NCBI RefSeq assembly: GCF_000011005.1 | Contig: NC_013665.1 | Span: forward strand, 1,054,001-1,118,000 | Direction of reading: 5' to 3' | Length of the DNA stretch: 64,000 bases | Source of the DNA: Methanocella paludicola SANAE | Lineage (GTDB): Archaea > Halobacteriota > Methanocellia > Methanocellales > Methanocellaceae | Part shown: piece by piece, positions 25,505-33,270 of the stretch | How the letters are laid out: each line of letters starts with the position of its first letter | Position numbering within the stretch: the first letter of the stretch is position 1 | The notes under the pieces: generated by a model | The model's input: the letters and a program-made list of their open reading frames with translations, nothing else | Told to the model about the DNA's origin: nothing | The model's database searches: none | Position numbers and translations under genes: made by a program

Positions 25505-26233
25505 TCAGCCCACCACGCACGCCCTGCGCACGGCGCCTTCCACGTCGCCGGAATTGCACACCATGTCGGCCGATATCCTGCCCTCGCTCATGATCACCAG
25601 GCGCACCTTCACGTCCGGGAGCCCGTCGAACGCGTGCGATACCATGACGACCGGCGTGCCCTTCTTCACGATGTCCTTCAGGACGCCCTGGAAATACTCG
25701 CGGGCCCGGAAGTCCAGGTTGCTGAAAGGCTCGTCCAGCAGCATGATATCCGGTTCCTTGGCGATGTTGTGGGCGATCATCGCTTTCTGCTGCTGGCCAC
25801 CGCTCAGTGTGCCGATCGGCTTGCTAACGAGGTCTTCAATGCCGGCCATCCGGATCGCCTTATCCGCGGCACGATGGTCGGCTTCAGACGGCCTGTTAAA
25901 AAAGCCCAGGCGTCCGTAGCGGCCCATCATCACGACCTGCCCGACTGTGAAGGGCGTGAACGGGTCGAAGTAGAAGTTCTGGATCACGTAGCCTACCTTT
26001 TTTCTCACGTCATTGCCAGAGCGACGCACGTCCAGCCCGCACACCATGGCATAGCCGTGCGTGATCCGGACCAGCCCGTTGATGGACTCGAGGAGCGTCG
26101 TCTTGCCGGCGCCGTTGGGGCCGCCGATGACGACGAACTCGCCCTGCCCGACGCTCAGCGAAAGGTCCTTGATGACGGGCTTATCGCCGCCCTCATAGGC
26201 CGTGTAGATGCCCTTCAGCTCGATGACGCTCAA
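25505..26233 (-). CDS. znuC: Metal ABC transporter ATPase, ZnuC-like
   Basis: The 242-residue protein has Walker A GPNGAGKT, signature LSGGQQQKAM and Walker B DIMLLDEPFSNLDF. It supplies ATP energy for the permease at 24674. The start is TTG at 26233, supported by GAGGGACGGGG just upstream and by the N-terminus SVIELKGIYTAYEGG. Longer readings run through the preceding gene and are not needed. It follows the FmdE-domain gene by 11 bases. Confidence 0.88.
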   Translation of the reverse strand: MSVIELKGIYTAYEGGDKPVIKDLSLSVGQGEFVVIGGPNGAGKTTLLESINGLVRITHGYAMVCGLDVRRSGNDVRKKVGYVIQNFYFDPFTPFTVGQVVMMGRYGRLGFFNRPSEADHRAADKAIRMAGIEDLVSKPIGTLSGGQQQKAMIAHNIAKEPDIMLLDEPFSNLDFRAREYFQGVLKDIVKKGTPVVMVSHAFDGLPDVKVRLVIMSEGRISADMVCNSGDVEGAVRRACVVG

Positions 26234-26244
26234 ATCCCCGTCCC

Positions 26245-26685
26245 TCAATTCGAGCTTACCGTAAAGAGCTCCGTATCGTCCATGCGGTACATGTCCGCGG
26301 CCAGGTCCTCGATCAGTTCGTTGTAATGGTGATCGTCCCGGGGCGGGAACTTGATGGACTTCAGCCTCATGACAAGCTTTTTCCCGTCGCTCTTGAACTC
26401 GCACCTGATCTCGTCGCTCACGACGATCTCGATGTTCCTCTTGCCCAGCGTGCAGCCGCTGCCGATCTGGACGCCGTCCGCCAGGCACGACTGCGGGGGC
26501 TTGCCCGCGCAGTAGACGACGGCGCTCATCTTGAACGGGTCGTTGCAGAAATAGCGCCTTACGTATTTGCCCATCCGGTAGCCGAGAACGATGTAGGGGC
26601 CCAGGTGGCCGTGGAACGCCGCCAGGTCCTCGATCGAATAGTCCTTTTCCAGGCCTGTATATACACATCCTCCGGTATCATGCAT
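26245..26685 (-). CDS. FmdE-domain protein in the metal transport operon
   Basis: The 146-residue protein has the FmdE hallmark HGHLGPYIVLGYRMG near residue 25 and a cysteine-rich centre, AGKPPQSCLADGV followed by SGCTLGKRNIEI. FmdE-type domains were first noted beside formylmethanofuran dehydrogenase and bind metal through His and Cys residues. No other fmd/fwd gene is near. It heads an operon with ZnuC and ZnuB, so a metal-handling or sensing role is more likely than a dehydrogenase role. A GTGTTATTAAT motif lies 35-45 bases upstream. Confidence 0.8.
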   Translation of the reverse strand: MHDTGGCVYTGLEKDYSIEDLAAFHGHLGPYIVLGYRMGKYVRRYFCNDPFKMSAVVYCAGKPPQSCLADGVQIGSGCTLGKRNIEIVVSDEIRCEFKSDGKKLVMRLKSIKFPPRDDHHYNELIEDLAADMYRMDDTELFTVSSN

Positions 26686-26719
26686 GCAGGAAAATTCATA
26701 TTATTAGCGCTTAAAACTT

Positions 26720-26730
26720 GTGTTATTAAT
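26720..26730. promoter_or_regulatory. GTGTTATTAAT motif before the fmdE-znuCB operon
   Basis: GTGTTATTAAT differs by one base from the GTGTTACTAAT core seen before cbiM. It sits 35-45 bases before the start at 26685 and 46-56 bases before the divergent gene at 26776, so it could affect either. Confidence 0.35.
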
Positions 26731-26775
26731 ATGAAATAATAACTTTTTTATCTTTGATGCTACTAACTCCATATC

Positions 26776-27210
26776 ATGAGGATATTTTTATCCGGACCTT
26801 TCTTTAATGACGAGGAGGTCCGGCGCATCGGCCGCGTTAAGGACTCCCTCGAAGGGCTTGGATTCGAAGTATACAGCACGTCCCATCGCAACCCGCCCAT
26901 CGACCTGGGCAGTAAAGTCCAAAAGAACAGGCGGTTCAGGCTCCTTTGCCAGGAGATCGAGAAGAGCGACGGCGTGTTCGCGGTGCTCGATGGTAAGGAT
27001 GCCGGGACGATATGGGAAATGGGCTATGCGTTCGCCCTGGGGAAGCCGGTGGCCGCATTTGTAGAGCAGGATCGGTACTATTCATTAATGATCGATAGTT
27101 CTGCACACGTTGTCTACGGATCCGGCGAACTCGATAACAGGCTTGAAGAGTTTTACCGGACGGGTAAACCGAAAAAGGGGCTGGGCCCCGCCGCGTCTCT
27201 GCACGAGTAG
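26776..27210 (+). CDS. Nucleoside 2-deoxyribosyltransferase-like protein
   Basis: The 144-residue protein begins MRIFLSGPFFNDEE, the substrate-binding start of the family. It has the signature DGKDAGTIWEMGYAFALGKP near residues 72-91, where Asp and Glu form the catalytic pair. Enzymes of this family exchange or hydrolyse the base of (deoxy)nucleosides or nucleotides. The catalytic Glu of WEMG is present. It is divergent from the FmdE-domain gene and convergent with the cbiO-like gene; nothing links it to metal transport. Confidence 0.85.
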   Translation: MRIFLSGPFFNDEEVRRIGRVKDSLEGLGFEVYSTSHRNPPIDLGSKVQKNRRFRLLCQEIEKSDGVFAVLDGKDAGTIWEMGYAFALGKPVAAFVEQDRYYSLMIDSSAHVVYGSGELDNRLEEFYRTGKPKKGLGPAASLHE

Positions 27211-27246
27211 ACCCCGGGAACGACATCTGGGACGGTATTCGCCGGG

Positions 27247-28077
27247 TCAGCGGATATGCTCGTGCGTATGCTCCTTATCATGTGAGTGCAGGTGCTGGTG
27301 TTCCAGGTTCCCGTGGCGGTGCATGTGCCGGTGGATCAGGTTATGCTGCTTGAGTAATTCGAGGTCGGCCATCACCTTGTGAGAGTCGGTATCCACCTTG
27401 AGCATGTGGTCCTCGCCGAACACGACTGCCCGGGTGCTGATCTGCTCGATGATATCGAGATCGTGGGTGGCGGTGACGATGGTCTTGCCCGCATGGGCCA
27501 GCTCCTGTAGGAGCTCGATGAGCCAGAGCTGGCTCCTCGGGTCCAGGCCCGCCGTGGGCTCGTCTAGGAGAAGCACATCCGGATTAACGGAAAGCACAGA
27601 CGCCAGGCACACTTTCTTCTTCTCGCCGCCGCTGATAGTGTGCGGCGAGCGGTCCCGGAGGCCCGTAATGCCGACCATGGCCAGGACGTCCTCCGTGCGC
27701 TTCTTGACTTCCTCCTTCGACAGGTCCAGCTGCAGGGGGCCGAAGGCCACTTCGTCGTAGACGGTCGAGCAGAACAGCTGTACGTCGGGGTTCTGGAACA
27801 CGAAGCCCACCTTTTTCCGGAAATAGCGGCACTGCTCGTTGTCCTCCAGGGAGTCGAAGACCTCCTCCGTGACGGGGCTGCCGAAAGCGTAGAACTCGCC
27901 CTCCGTCGGATAGGCGAGGGCATTCAGGATCGAGAGCAGCGTGGACTTGCCACTCCCGTTGGCGCCCATGATGGCCACGTGCTCGCCCGCGTCAATCCTC
28001 AGGGTGACGTCCTTGAGCGCCGGGAACTTCCCGAGATAGGTGTACGATACGTTGCGTAAGTCGAATACCGTTTGCAT
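27247..28077 (-). CDS. cbiO: Nickel/cobalt ECF transporter ATPase, CbiO/NikO, with His-rich tail
   Basis: The 276-residue protein has Walker A GANGSGKS, signature ISGGEKKKV and Walker B DVLLLDEPTAGLD, typical of CbiO. The last 30 residues are His-rich (HRHMHRHGN, then EHQHLHSHDKEHTHEH), a tail likely to bind Ni or Co at the cytoplasmic side. The ATG at 28077 is chosen because the fold starts at VFDLRNVSYTY. It follows cbiQ by 8 bases. The partners cbiM and its small subunit are divergent at 29329. Nickel is the likely substrate given the NikR and CooC neighbours. Confidence 0.92.
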   Translation of the reverse strand: MQTVFDLRNVSYTYLGKFPALKDVTLRIDAGEHVAIMGANGSGKSTLLSILNALAYPTEGEFYAFGSPVTEEVFDSLEDNEQCRYFRKKVGFVFQNPDVQLFCSTVYDEVAFGPLQLDLSKEEVKKRTEDVLAMVGITGLRDRSPHTISGGEKKKVCLASVLSVNPDVLLLDEPTAGLDPRSQLWLIELLQELAHAGKTIVTATHDLDIIEQISTRAVVFGEDHMLKVDTDSHKVMADLELLKQHNLIHRHMHRHGNLEHQHLHSHDKEHTHEHIR

Positions 28078-28085
28078 GATAAGAC

Positions 28086-29024
28086 CTAAATCCTTATGAT
28101 CTGGTGGGAGTAGAGGATCAGCAATACGCTGAAACCGACGACGGTGACGATCGCCACGTAGTCCCGGGGCTTCATGGCAAAGTCCTCCAGGAGCTTCACG
28201 TCGCCATTGAAGCCTCGCGACACCATGGCGCCGTGGACCTTTTCCGCCATGTCGAGCGACTTGACCAGCGTATAGCCGATGCGGCCGCCCACCCACTTTT
28301 GCTCTTCCAGTAGCGGCAGGTTCTTTATCGTCCGGCTCTTCTTCGCCGTGTAAAAGGACTTGACTATGTCCGTCAGCAGGAAGATGTACCGGTAGCACAT
28401 GTCGAGCGTCAGCACGTAGACCCTGGGCGTGCCGACCGACCTCAGCGACTTGAAGAGCTTATCCCGGGGCGTCGTCAGGAAGAGCAGGACGGCGGCCGAC
28501 ACGCAGGTGGCCACCCGCAGCGTGAACGAGATGGCGCCCATCGTCCCCTGCCTCGTGATCGCGATGGTCTCGGGCAGCGCAAAAGGCCCGAGCCTGGCTC
28601 CCGGCCCCAGCGTGACGAGGGTGAACAGGCTGTCTCCCGGGAAGAAGACGTTGAAGATCATGGGCAGGGCGATGATACCCGTGAAGATCGGTATGAACAG
28701 CCAGACGCGCTTGATAAAGAACCAGACCCCGATCCGGCTCGCGGCGGCGAACACGAGCGTCAGCGCGTAGACGAGAAGCATCAGCCGCCAGTCCGTGACC
28801 ATGGTCACCGCCACGATCAGGGTGACGATCGAGATCAGCTTGACCCGCGGGTCCAGGCTCTGCAAAAGCCCGCTCTTCCGGGCATAGCCCTCGGAGGCGA
28901 TGGTCTCCTCGAGGAAATTAAAGATACCGCTCAGCGTCTTGCCGACGAAATTTTTTTTACCTGCCGAGACCGAGCAACAGGGGCTGGGACCGACGTTGAC
29001 CTCTTTCATCCATTCGGGTATCAT
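28086..29024 (-). CDS. cbiQ: Nickel/cobalt ECF transporter membrane protein, CbiQ/NikQ
   Basis: The 312-residue protein has a longer-than-usual hydrophilic N-terminus of about 60 residues, including SPCCSVS. About five membrane helices follow and the family motif MAEKVHGAMVSRGFNG, which couples to the ATPase. It is the transmembrane T-component for CbiO and CbiM. The first residues vary in this family, so the start may lie later. TTAGTAATAT lies about 50 bases upstream. Confidence 0.9.
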   Translation of the reverse strand: MIPEWMKEVNVGPSPCCSVSAGKKNFVGKTLSGIFNFLEETIASEGYARKSGLLQSLDPRVKLISIVTLIVAVTMVTDWRLMLLVYALTLVFAAASRIGVWFFIKRVWLFIPIFTGIIALPMIFNVFFPGDSLFTLVTLGPGARLGPFALPETIAITRQGTMGAISFTLRVATCVSAAVLLFLTTPRDKLFKSLRSVGTPRVYVLTLDMCYRYIFLLTDIVKSFYTAKKSRTIKNLPLLEEQKWVGGRIGYTLVKSLDMAEKVHGAMVSRGFNGDVKLLEDFAMKPRDYVAIVTVVGFSVLLILYSHQIIRI

Positions 29025-29069
29025 GACAAAACCTGGGGGTATGGCGTAACCAGTAATAATTATCTTCTC

Positions 29070-29079
29070 ATTAGTAATA
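29070..29079. promoter_or_regulatory. ATTAGTAATA motif before cbiQ
   Basis: ATTAGTAATA is the inverse of TATTACTAAT found before the znuA-like gene. It is 46-55 bases before the cbiQ start at 29024, in the promoter region. It forms one side of the AT-rich 304-base divergent spacer 29025-29328, which contains no gene. Confidence 0.35.
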
Positions 29080-29268
29080 TGAAGATGTTAAAAAATCTTT
29101 TGATATTATCTCCGGGTCTTTAGATCTTATTGAACATTAAATATATGACCATTTCATACTATCGATATTTAAAAAATGATTACTAAGGTTAAATTTTTAA
29201 TTTTCCGTATCTTGGTAAGTTAAAATTACGTGAGAAATATTCATATATATTTTAATTTTTGATACGTA

Positions 29269-29286
29269 TCGTGTTACTAATCGATA
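29269..29286. promoter_or_regulatory. GTGTTACTAAT motif before cbiM
   Basis: TCGTGTTACTAATCGATA lies 43-60 bases before the cbiM ATG. It is followed by TTTTTTATAA, a TATA-like box, placing the transcript start close to the ATG. It matches 23381-23398 in 17 of 18 bases. It is the best candidate in this window for a metal-responsive operator; NikR is the obvious candidate protein. Confidence 0.5.
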
Positions 29287-29328
29287 GTTTTTTATAACTA
29301 CAAGCCCTTCTGCATATCTGGTGATATT

Positions 29329-30039
29329 ATGCATATCCCTGATGGATATCTAGGTCCAATAACATATATAGCACTGTTCATAATAATGGTCCCGATCTGG
29401 CTATATGCGGGATACAGGGTAAGGAAAGACCTGAGGTCTAAGCAGGTACCGCTGCTGGCATTATCGGCGGCTTTTACGTTCGTTATCATGATGTTCAACG
29501 TCCCGATCCCGGGCGGCAGCACCGGGCACGCCGTCGGCGGCGCCATCATCGGCATCATCCTGGGCCCCTGGGCCGCCATCGTGTCGATCTCGGTCGCGCT
29601 CATCATCCAGGCCTTCGTCTTCGGCGACGGCGGCATCACGGCCATCGGGGCGAACTGCTTCAACATGGGTGTCGTCATGCCCATCGTGGGCTACTATACC
29701 TATAAGCTGATAAGCGGTAACTCGGATATTAAGTCCGTCCGCAGGATCGCAGCGGCGGTCATCGCGGGCTACCTATCGCTCGTGATCGCCTCCGGCTTCG
29801 CGGGCTTCGAGTTCGGCATACAGCCTTACTTATATCCGGCAGTGAACGGCCAGTTCCCGTACATGCCGTACGACCTGAGCGTGACCCTGCCGGCGATGCT
29901 CGGCGAGCACATCCTGTTCTTCGGCGTGCTCGAAGCGCTCATAACCGGCCTCGTCTTCGTTTACTTCCAGCGTAACACGCCCGAGCTGCTCGAAAATAAA
30001 AAATCAAAAAAAGCTATGCTGGATAAAGTTCCTGTGTGA
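29329..30039 (+). CDS. cbiM: Nickel/cobalt ECF transporter substrate-specificity protein, CbiM/NikM
   Basis: The 236-residue protein begins MHIPDGYLGP, the conserved N-terminus whose amino group and His2 bind the metal ion in CbiM/NikM. About seven hydrophobic helices follow, with the loop GGSTGHAVGGAIIG holding a further His. It selects Ni or Co for the CbiQO engine encoded on the other strand. It precedes the small subunit gene by 9 bases. Confidence 0.93.
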   Translation: MHIPDGYLGPITYIALFIIMVPIWLYAGYRVRKDLRSKQVPLLALSAAFTFVIMMFNVPIPGGSTGHAVGGAIIGIILGPWAAIVSISVALIIQAFVFGDGGITAIGANCFNMGVVMPIVGYYTYKLISGNSDIKSVRRIAAAVIAGYLSLVIASGFAGFEFGIQPYLYPAVNGQFPYMPYDLSVTLPAMLGEHILFFGVLEALITGLVFVYFQRNTPELLENKKSKKAMLDKVPV

Positions 30040-30048
30040 GGTGGCAAA

Positions 30049-30372
30049 ATGGACAATTCGACTAAAATTATCATCGCCGCGCTCATCGTGCTCGTGATCT
30101 TCACCCCTCTCGGGCTGCTGGCGGTAGGCGAGACGTTCGGAGAATGGGGCTTAGAATACTTTGAAGAAAAGCTTGGCTATGTACCGCCGGGCCTCGAAAG
30201 CCTGTCCTCGATTTGGGGCGCGCCATTGCCCGACTATGGGATCCCGGGCCTTGGCGATACGACGGTGGGAGCAGCGGCAGGATACATCGCGTCGGCCATC
30301 ATCGGAAGTGTCGTCAGCGTGGGACTGATCTACGGGCTGGGCAAGATCCTGGTTAAAGATAACTCCAGTTAG
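30049..30372 (+). CDS. Small PDGLE/CbiN-like subunit of the nickel/cobalt transporter
   Basis: The 107-residue protein has two membrane helices (about 5-26 and 76-100). They flank an external loop GETFGEWGLEYFEEKLGYVP continuing to DYGIPGLGDTT, as in PDGLE/CbiN-type accessory subunits. In the family this subunit supports metal capture by CbiM. A GAGGTGGC ribosome-binding site precedes the ATG. A close paralogue is encoded on the opposite strand at 30431-30757. Confidence 0.85.
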   Translation: MDNSTKIIIAALIVLVIFTPLGLLAVGETFGEWGLEYFEEKLGYVPPGLESLSSIWGAPLPDYGIPGLGDTTVGAAAGYIASAIIGSVVSVGLIYGLGKILVKDNSS

Positions 30373-30397
30373 CTTTTTTTTATTTTTTCACTTTTTT
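30372..30397 (+). terminator. T-rich terminator after the cbiM operon
   Basis: Just past the stop codon are runs of eight, six and six T residues (GCTTTTTTTTATTTTTTCAC and onward), the typical archaeal transcription stop. No hairpin is needed. Confidence 0.6.
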
Positions 30398-30408
30398 ATG
30401 ATAACGAG

Positions 30409-30438
30409 TTGATCATCATTCTTTTGATCATCATTCTT
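30409..30438. repeat. 15-base tandem duplication at a gene end
   Basis: TTGATCATCATTCTT occurs twice in tandem at 30409-30423 and 30424-30438. It overlaps the last codons of the minus-strand gene at 30431, so the end of that gene has been duplicated once outside the frame. Confidence 0.7.
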
Positions 30439-30757
30439 TATCGTCGTTCTTAGCTACCAGCTTACCCAGCAAATAGACGGCGCCGATGCAGACCAGCACT
30501 CCCACGACGGCCGAAACAACGTAGCCGATAGTACCGCCGATAGTCGTATCGCCCAGGCCGGGTATGCCATAATCGGGCATCGGGGCGTTCCATAATTGGG
30601 ATAGGCCGCTCATCCCCGGAGGCACGTAACCGATCCTTTCCTTCAGCCCCTCCAGGCTCCATTCGCCGAACGTCTCGCCGGCGGCGAGCAGCCCGAGCGG
30701 CGTTAAAAGGATCAGCAAGGCCAGGACGATGAGGATATTGCGCGTCAACTTATCCAT
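30431..30757 (-). CDS. Second PDGLE/CbiN-like small membrane protein
   Basis: The 108-residue protein is a clear paralogue of the one at 30049-30372. Shared words are TPLGLLA, GETFGEWxLE, GYVPPG, DYGIPGLGDTT and GKLVAK. It has the same two helices and external loop. It is convergent with its paralogue and has no transporter genes beside it in its own direction. It may be an alternative subunit for the same transporter expressed under other conditions. Confidence 0.82.
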   Translation of the reverse strand: MDKLTRNILIVLALLILLTPLGLLAAGETFGEWSLEGLKERIGYVPPGMSGLSQLWNAPMPDYGIPGLGDTTIGGTIGYVVSAVVGVLVCIGAVYLLGKLVAKNDDKE

Positions 30758-31059
30758 TTCATGTAATCATAGGACATCCGGCGATTTATCTTTTCCCCAC
30801 ATAATCGCAACGGTCCGGCCCTTATCCTGTATAACGGCGAAATAACTCTCCATTATGGCTTATACTCGGAAACAGGCCTTGTTATGGTAAAAGGTCGTCC
30901 AGGAGGACCGGGCGATAAGTACCGGCTCATATATCGAATCATCTTCCCCCATATACGCATTAATCCTCCCAATTGGCTATTATAAACGCACTTTAACAGG
31001 GCAACATTAAAAAAGAATAAAAAATTAGGGATAGTATGGCATTAGAGTGGGGTGTTTTG

Positions 31060-31311
31060 ATGGCAGAGAAAAAAGCAGAAATGACGGTTAGAGAGGCTGG
31101 ACACAAGGGCGGGTCCACCACGAAAGAACGCTACGGCGAAGGGTTTTACGAGGAGATCGGCAAGAAGGGCGGCAAGATCGGCGGTAAGAAGGGCGGGACT
31201 ACCACCAAGCAGCGCTATGGTGAAGGGTTCTACGAGGAGATCGGCCGAAAAGGCGGCCAGAAGGTACGTGAGCTGATCGCGCGCGGCAAGGCCGCGATGG
31301 AGAAGAAATAG
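31060..31311 (+). CDS. KGG-repeat small hydrophilic protein (stress-type)
   Basis: The 83-residue protein begins MAEKKAEMTVREAGHKGG. It has two near-identical modules of the form T(K)xRYGEGFYEEIGxKGG, ending KVRELIARGKAAMEKK. This is the KGG motif found in stress-induced small proteins of bacteria and archaea, related to plant Em-type hydrophilins. An ATG 24 bases earlier is in frame, but the MAEKK start matches the paralogues at 34483. GGGGTG lies 5 bases before the ATG. The role is probably protection in desiccation or salt stress; this rests on the family, not on data here. Confidence 0.82.
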   Translation: MAEKKAEMTVREAGHKGGSTTKERYGEGFYEEIGKKGGKIGGKKGGTTTKQRYGEGFYEEIGRKGGQKVRELIARGKAAMEKK

Positions 31312-31451
31312 GAAACCCGGTATCGTATCGCCCTACATTCGCGTATCGCGACATATCGCCTGTCAGAAAAACATTTCCCAACCTTGATATTTATTGCATG
31401 AGCCTGAGCTTTAATGGCCTGGCCTCATTTTTTTTAAATTCATACACGGCC

Positions 31452-31979
31452 TCAGTATAACGGGTATCTTTCATCAACGTTACCATTTACGCCGAAACTG
31501 TCCGTTATTCTCGCGCTTCGGTCGCTGGTGGTATTATTGGAATAATACACGGTATACTGGATCTCTACGACGAGGTCATAATAGCCTGCCGATACGTGGG
31601 AGAACTCGTATGCGTCGCCGTTGATGCCGCCGGATATGACGTTTCCGGTGTTAGTGTTCGTGATATGGCCGCTTATATCAGTGATCACCGTGTTCGTGCT
31701 GTTAAGTATCAGGCCGGTAAATGTCGTGGTCACTGTATAGATGGGCCCCGATGATGGCAGCGGGACCGGCGTCGTTTCCGCAGTTGGCACTGGCGTGGCT
31801 GTCGGGGTCGGGACCACAGAAGGGGTCGGGGTCGGCGTAGGGGTCGGCGTGGCCGTCGGAGTAGGCGTGCTGGTGAGCTCAGGGGTCGTGGTCTTTGTCG
31901 CCGAAGGCTGATCAATGAAAGTGGTGCACCCGCTGACAAAGACAGCGCAAACTAAAACTAACCCTAAAATGAACGAAAT
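31452..31979 (-). CDS. Lipoprotein with Thr/Pro linker and no canonical start codon
   Basis: The frame is open from the stop at 31452 back to 32010. It encodes an N-terminus like a lipoprotein signal (ARYTISFILGLVLVCAVFV, then SGCTTF with the lipobox Cys). A TPTPTATPTPTP linker of about 35 residues and a beta-rich domain (GPIYTVTTTFTGLILN to DERYPLY) follow. No ATG, GTG or TTG occurs in frame before the linker; the first is a GTG inside it at 31817. An ATT at 31977-31979 or another codon would have to start it, or the start has been lost by mutation. GGAGG is present at 31999-32003. Function unknown. Confidence 0.55.
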   Translation of the reverse strand: MSFILGLVLVCAVFVSGCTTFIDQPSATKTTTPELTSTPTPTATPTPTPTPTPSVVPTPTATPVPTAETTPVPLPSSGPIYTVTTTFTGLILNSTNTVITDISGHITNTNTGNVISGGINGDAYEFSHVSAGYYDLVVEIQYTVYYSNNTTSDRSARITDSFGVNGNVDERYPLY

Positions 31980-32009
31980 CGTATATCTCGCGTTACAGCC
32001 TCCACATGA

Positions 32010-33218
32010 TCAATTCTCATAGGCCTTCTTCAGCATTACCGGCGCGATGATCGACGTGAAGAGCACGATCAAGGCCAGCACCGAGTAGACCGATTCGATG
32101 CCGGGCAGCACGCTCCCCAGCGTGGTCACTCCCATGAGGCCGATGACAAGCGTATACTCGCCCATGGGCGTCATGGCCAGTCCCATCTTATGCATCTCAT
32201 CCAGACGGTAGCCGCCAGATATGAGCGCCGCGCCGTAGGTGCCGATGTACTTGCCGGCCATCACCACCATGAGGAGGCCGAGGAAGAGGAACAAGTCGAT
32301 GGGCACCTTCACGAAGTACAGGTCGAGGGGCGTGGAGCCGACCATCTTGGCGATGTCGATGCGGGCGCCGGTATATACGAAGAACAGGGGTATGAAGAAT
32401 CCTTCGCTGATCGCCTCGATCTTGGGCGTGATGATCTTATAGGAAAAGGGGGACCGTGCCAGGATAGTTCCGGCCAGGAAGGCGCCGGTGACCGCCGCCA
32501 CCTCCATGTTCTGGCTCAGGTAGGCCACGAAGAACATGATAATGAGGGCCACCGTTATAACGGAGACTTCATTCGACATTTTTACCGTCCAGCTGACGAG
32601 CTTCTCCGAGATCGACCGGCCGAACTTGAGGATGAATATGATGAAGCCCAGCACCAGCAGGAAGAGCATGAACGCGTCCCGGATATCGAGCCCTCCGCTG
32701 GCCAGGTATGAGTTGTAAAGCGCGAATGCCAGCATGGCGAAGATATCATCTGTAGTGCCTACGGCCATGATGGTCTTGAACACGTTGCTATAGTTATCGC
32801 CGATCTCGTTCAGCACCATGAAGCCGATGGCTGTGGACGTGGAGATGAACGCAATGCCCACGATCAGGGCGGTGTTCAGGTCGAAGCCGAGCAGGGCCGT
32901 GATGGCCGTGGCAGCGATGAATACGAGCAGGCCGCCGCATATGGAGATGAACGAGGCCCTATACACGTTCTCCTGCATGAGCTTCTCGAAGTCCACCGAG
33001 AGGCCCATCAGGAACATCATGAATAAAATGCCCAGGTTGGACAGCTCGTCGAGCTCCCAGGAGAGCCCTACGGCGTTCAGGATCATGGGGCCCAGGATGA
33101 TGCCGGCGACGATCTGGCCGATAAGGGGCGAGAAGCCTAGCCGGCCGACGAGATCTCCCAGTATTTTACCCAGAAGCAGCATTAGCAGTAGCTCGAATAG
33201 TATGCTGACTTCGATCAA
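32010..33218 (-). CDS. Cation/proton antiporter, CPA2 family
   Basis: The 402-residue protein has about 12 hydrophobic helices. It has CPA2 features: LGKILGDLVGRLGFSPLIGQ at the N-terminus, GLSVDFEKL, and the core TDDIFAMLAFALYN with the ion-binding acidic pair region. It exchanges Na+ or K+ for protons across the membrane. It lacks the TrkA-type RCK domain often attached to KefB. The lipoprotein frame at 31452 begins right after its stop and may be co-transcribed. Confidence 0.88.
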   Translation of the reverse strand: MIEVSILFELLLMLLLGKILGDLVGRLGFSPLIGQIVAGIILGPMILNAVGLSWELDELSNLGILFMMFLMGLSVDFEKLMQENVYRASFISICGGLLVFIAATAITALLGFDLNTALIVGIAFISTSTAIGFMVLNEIGDNYSNVFKTIMAVGTTDDIFAMLAFALYNSYLASGGLDIRDAFMLFLLVLGFIIFILKFGRSISEKLVSWTVKMSNEVSVITVALIIMFFVAYLSQNMEVAAVTGAFLAGTILARSPFSYKIITPKIEAISEGFFIPLFFVYTGARIDIAKMVGSTPLDLYFVKVPIDLFLFLGLLMVVMAGKYIGTYGAALISGGYRLDEMHKMGLAMTPMGEYTLVIGLMGVTTLGSVLPGIESVYSVLALIVLFTSIIAPVMLKKAYEN

Positions 33219-33270
33219 TCCAACGGTCCCCTGTATAGCTTTTAAAAGAGCATGTTCCTATTTAAATTTA

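Noticed and set aside
25367-26326. Plus-strand frame opposite znuB/znuC
   Set aside because: Shadow of two recognised transporter genes; no start signal.
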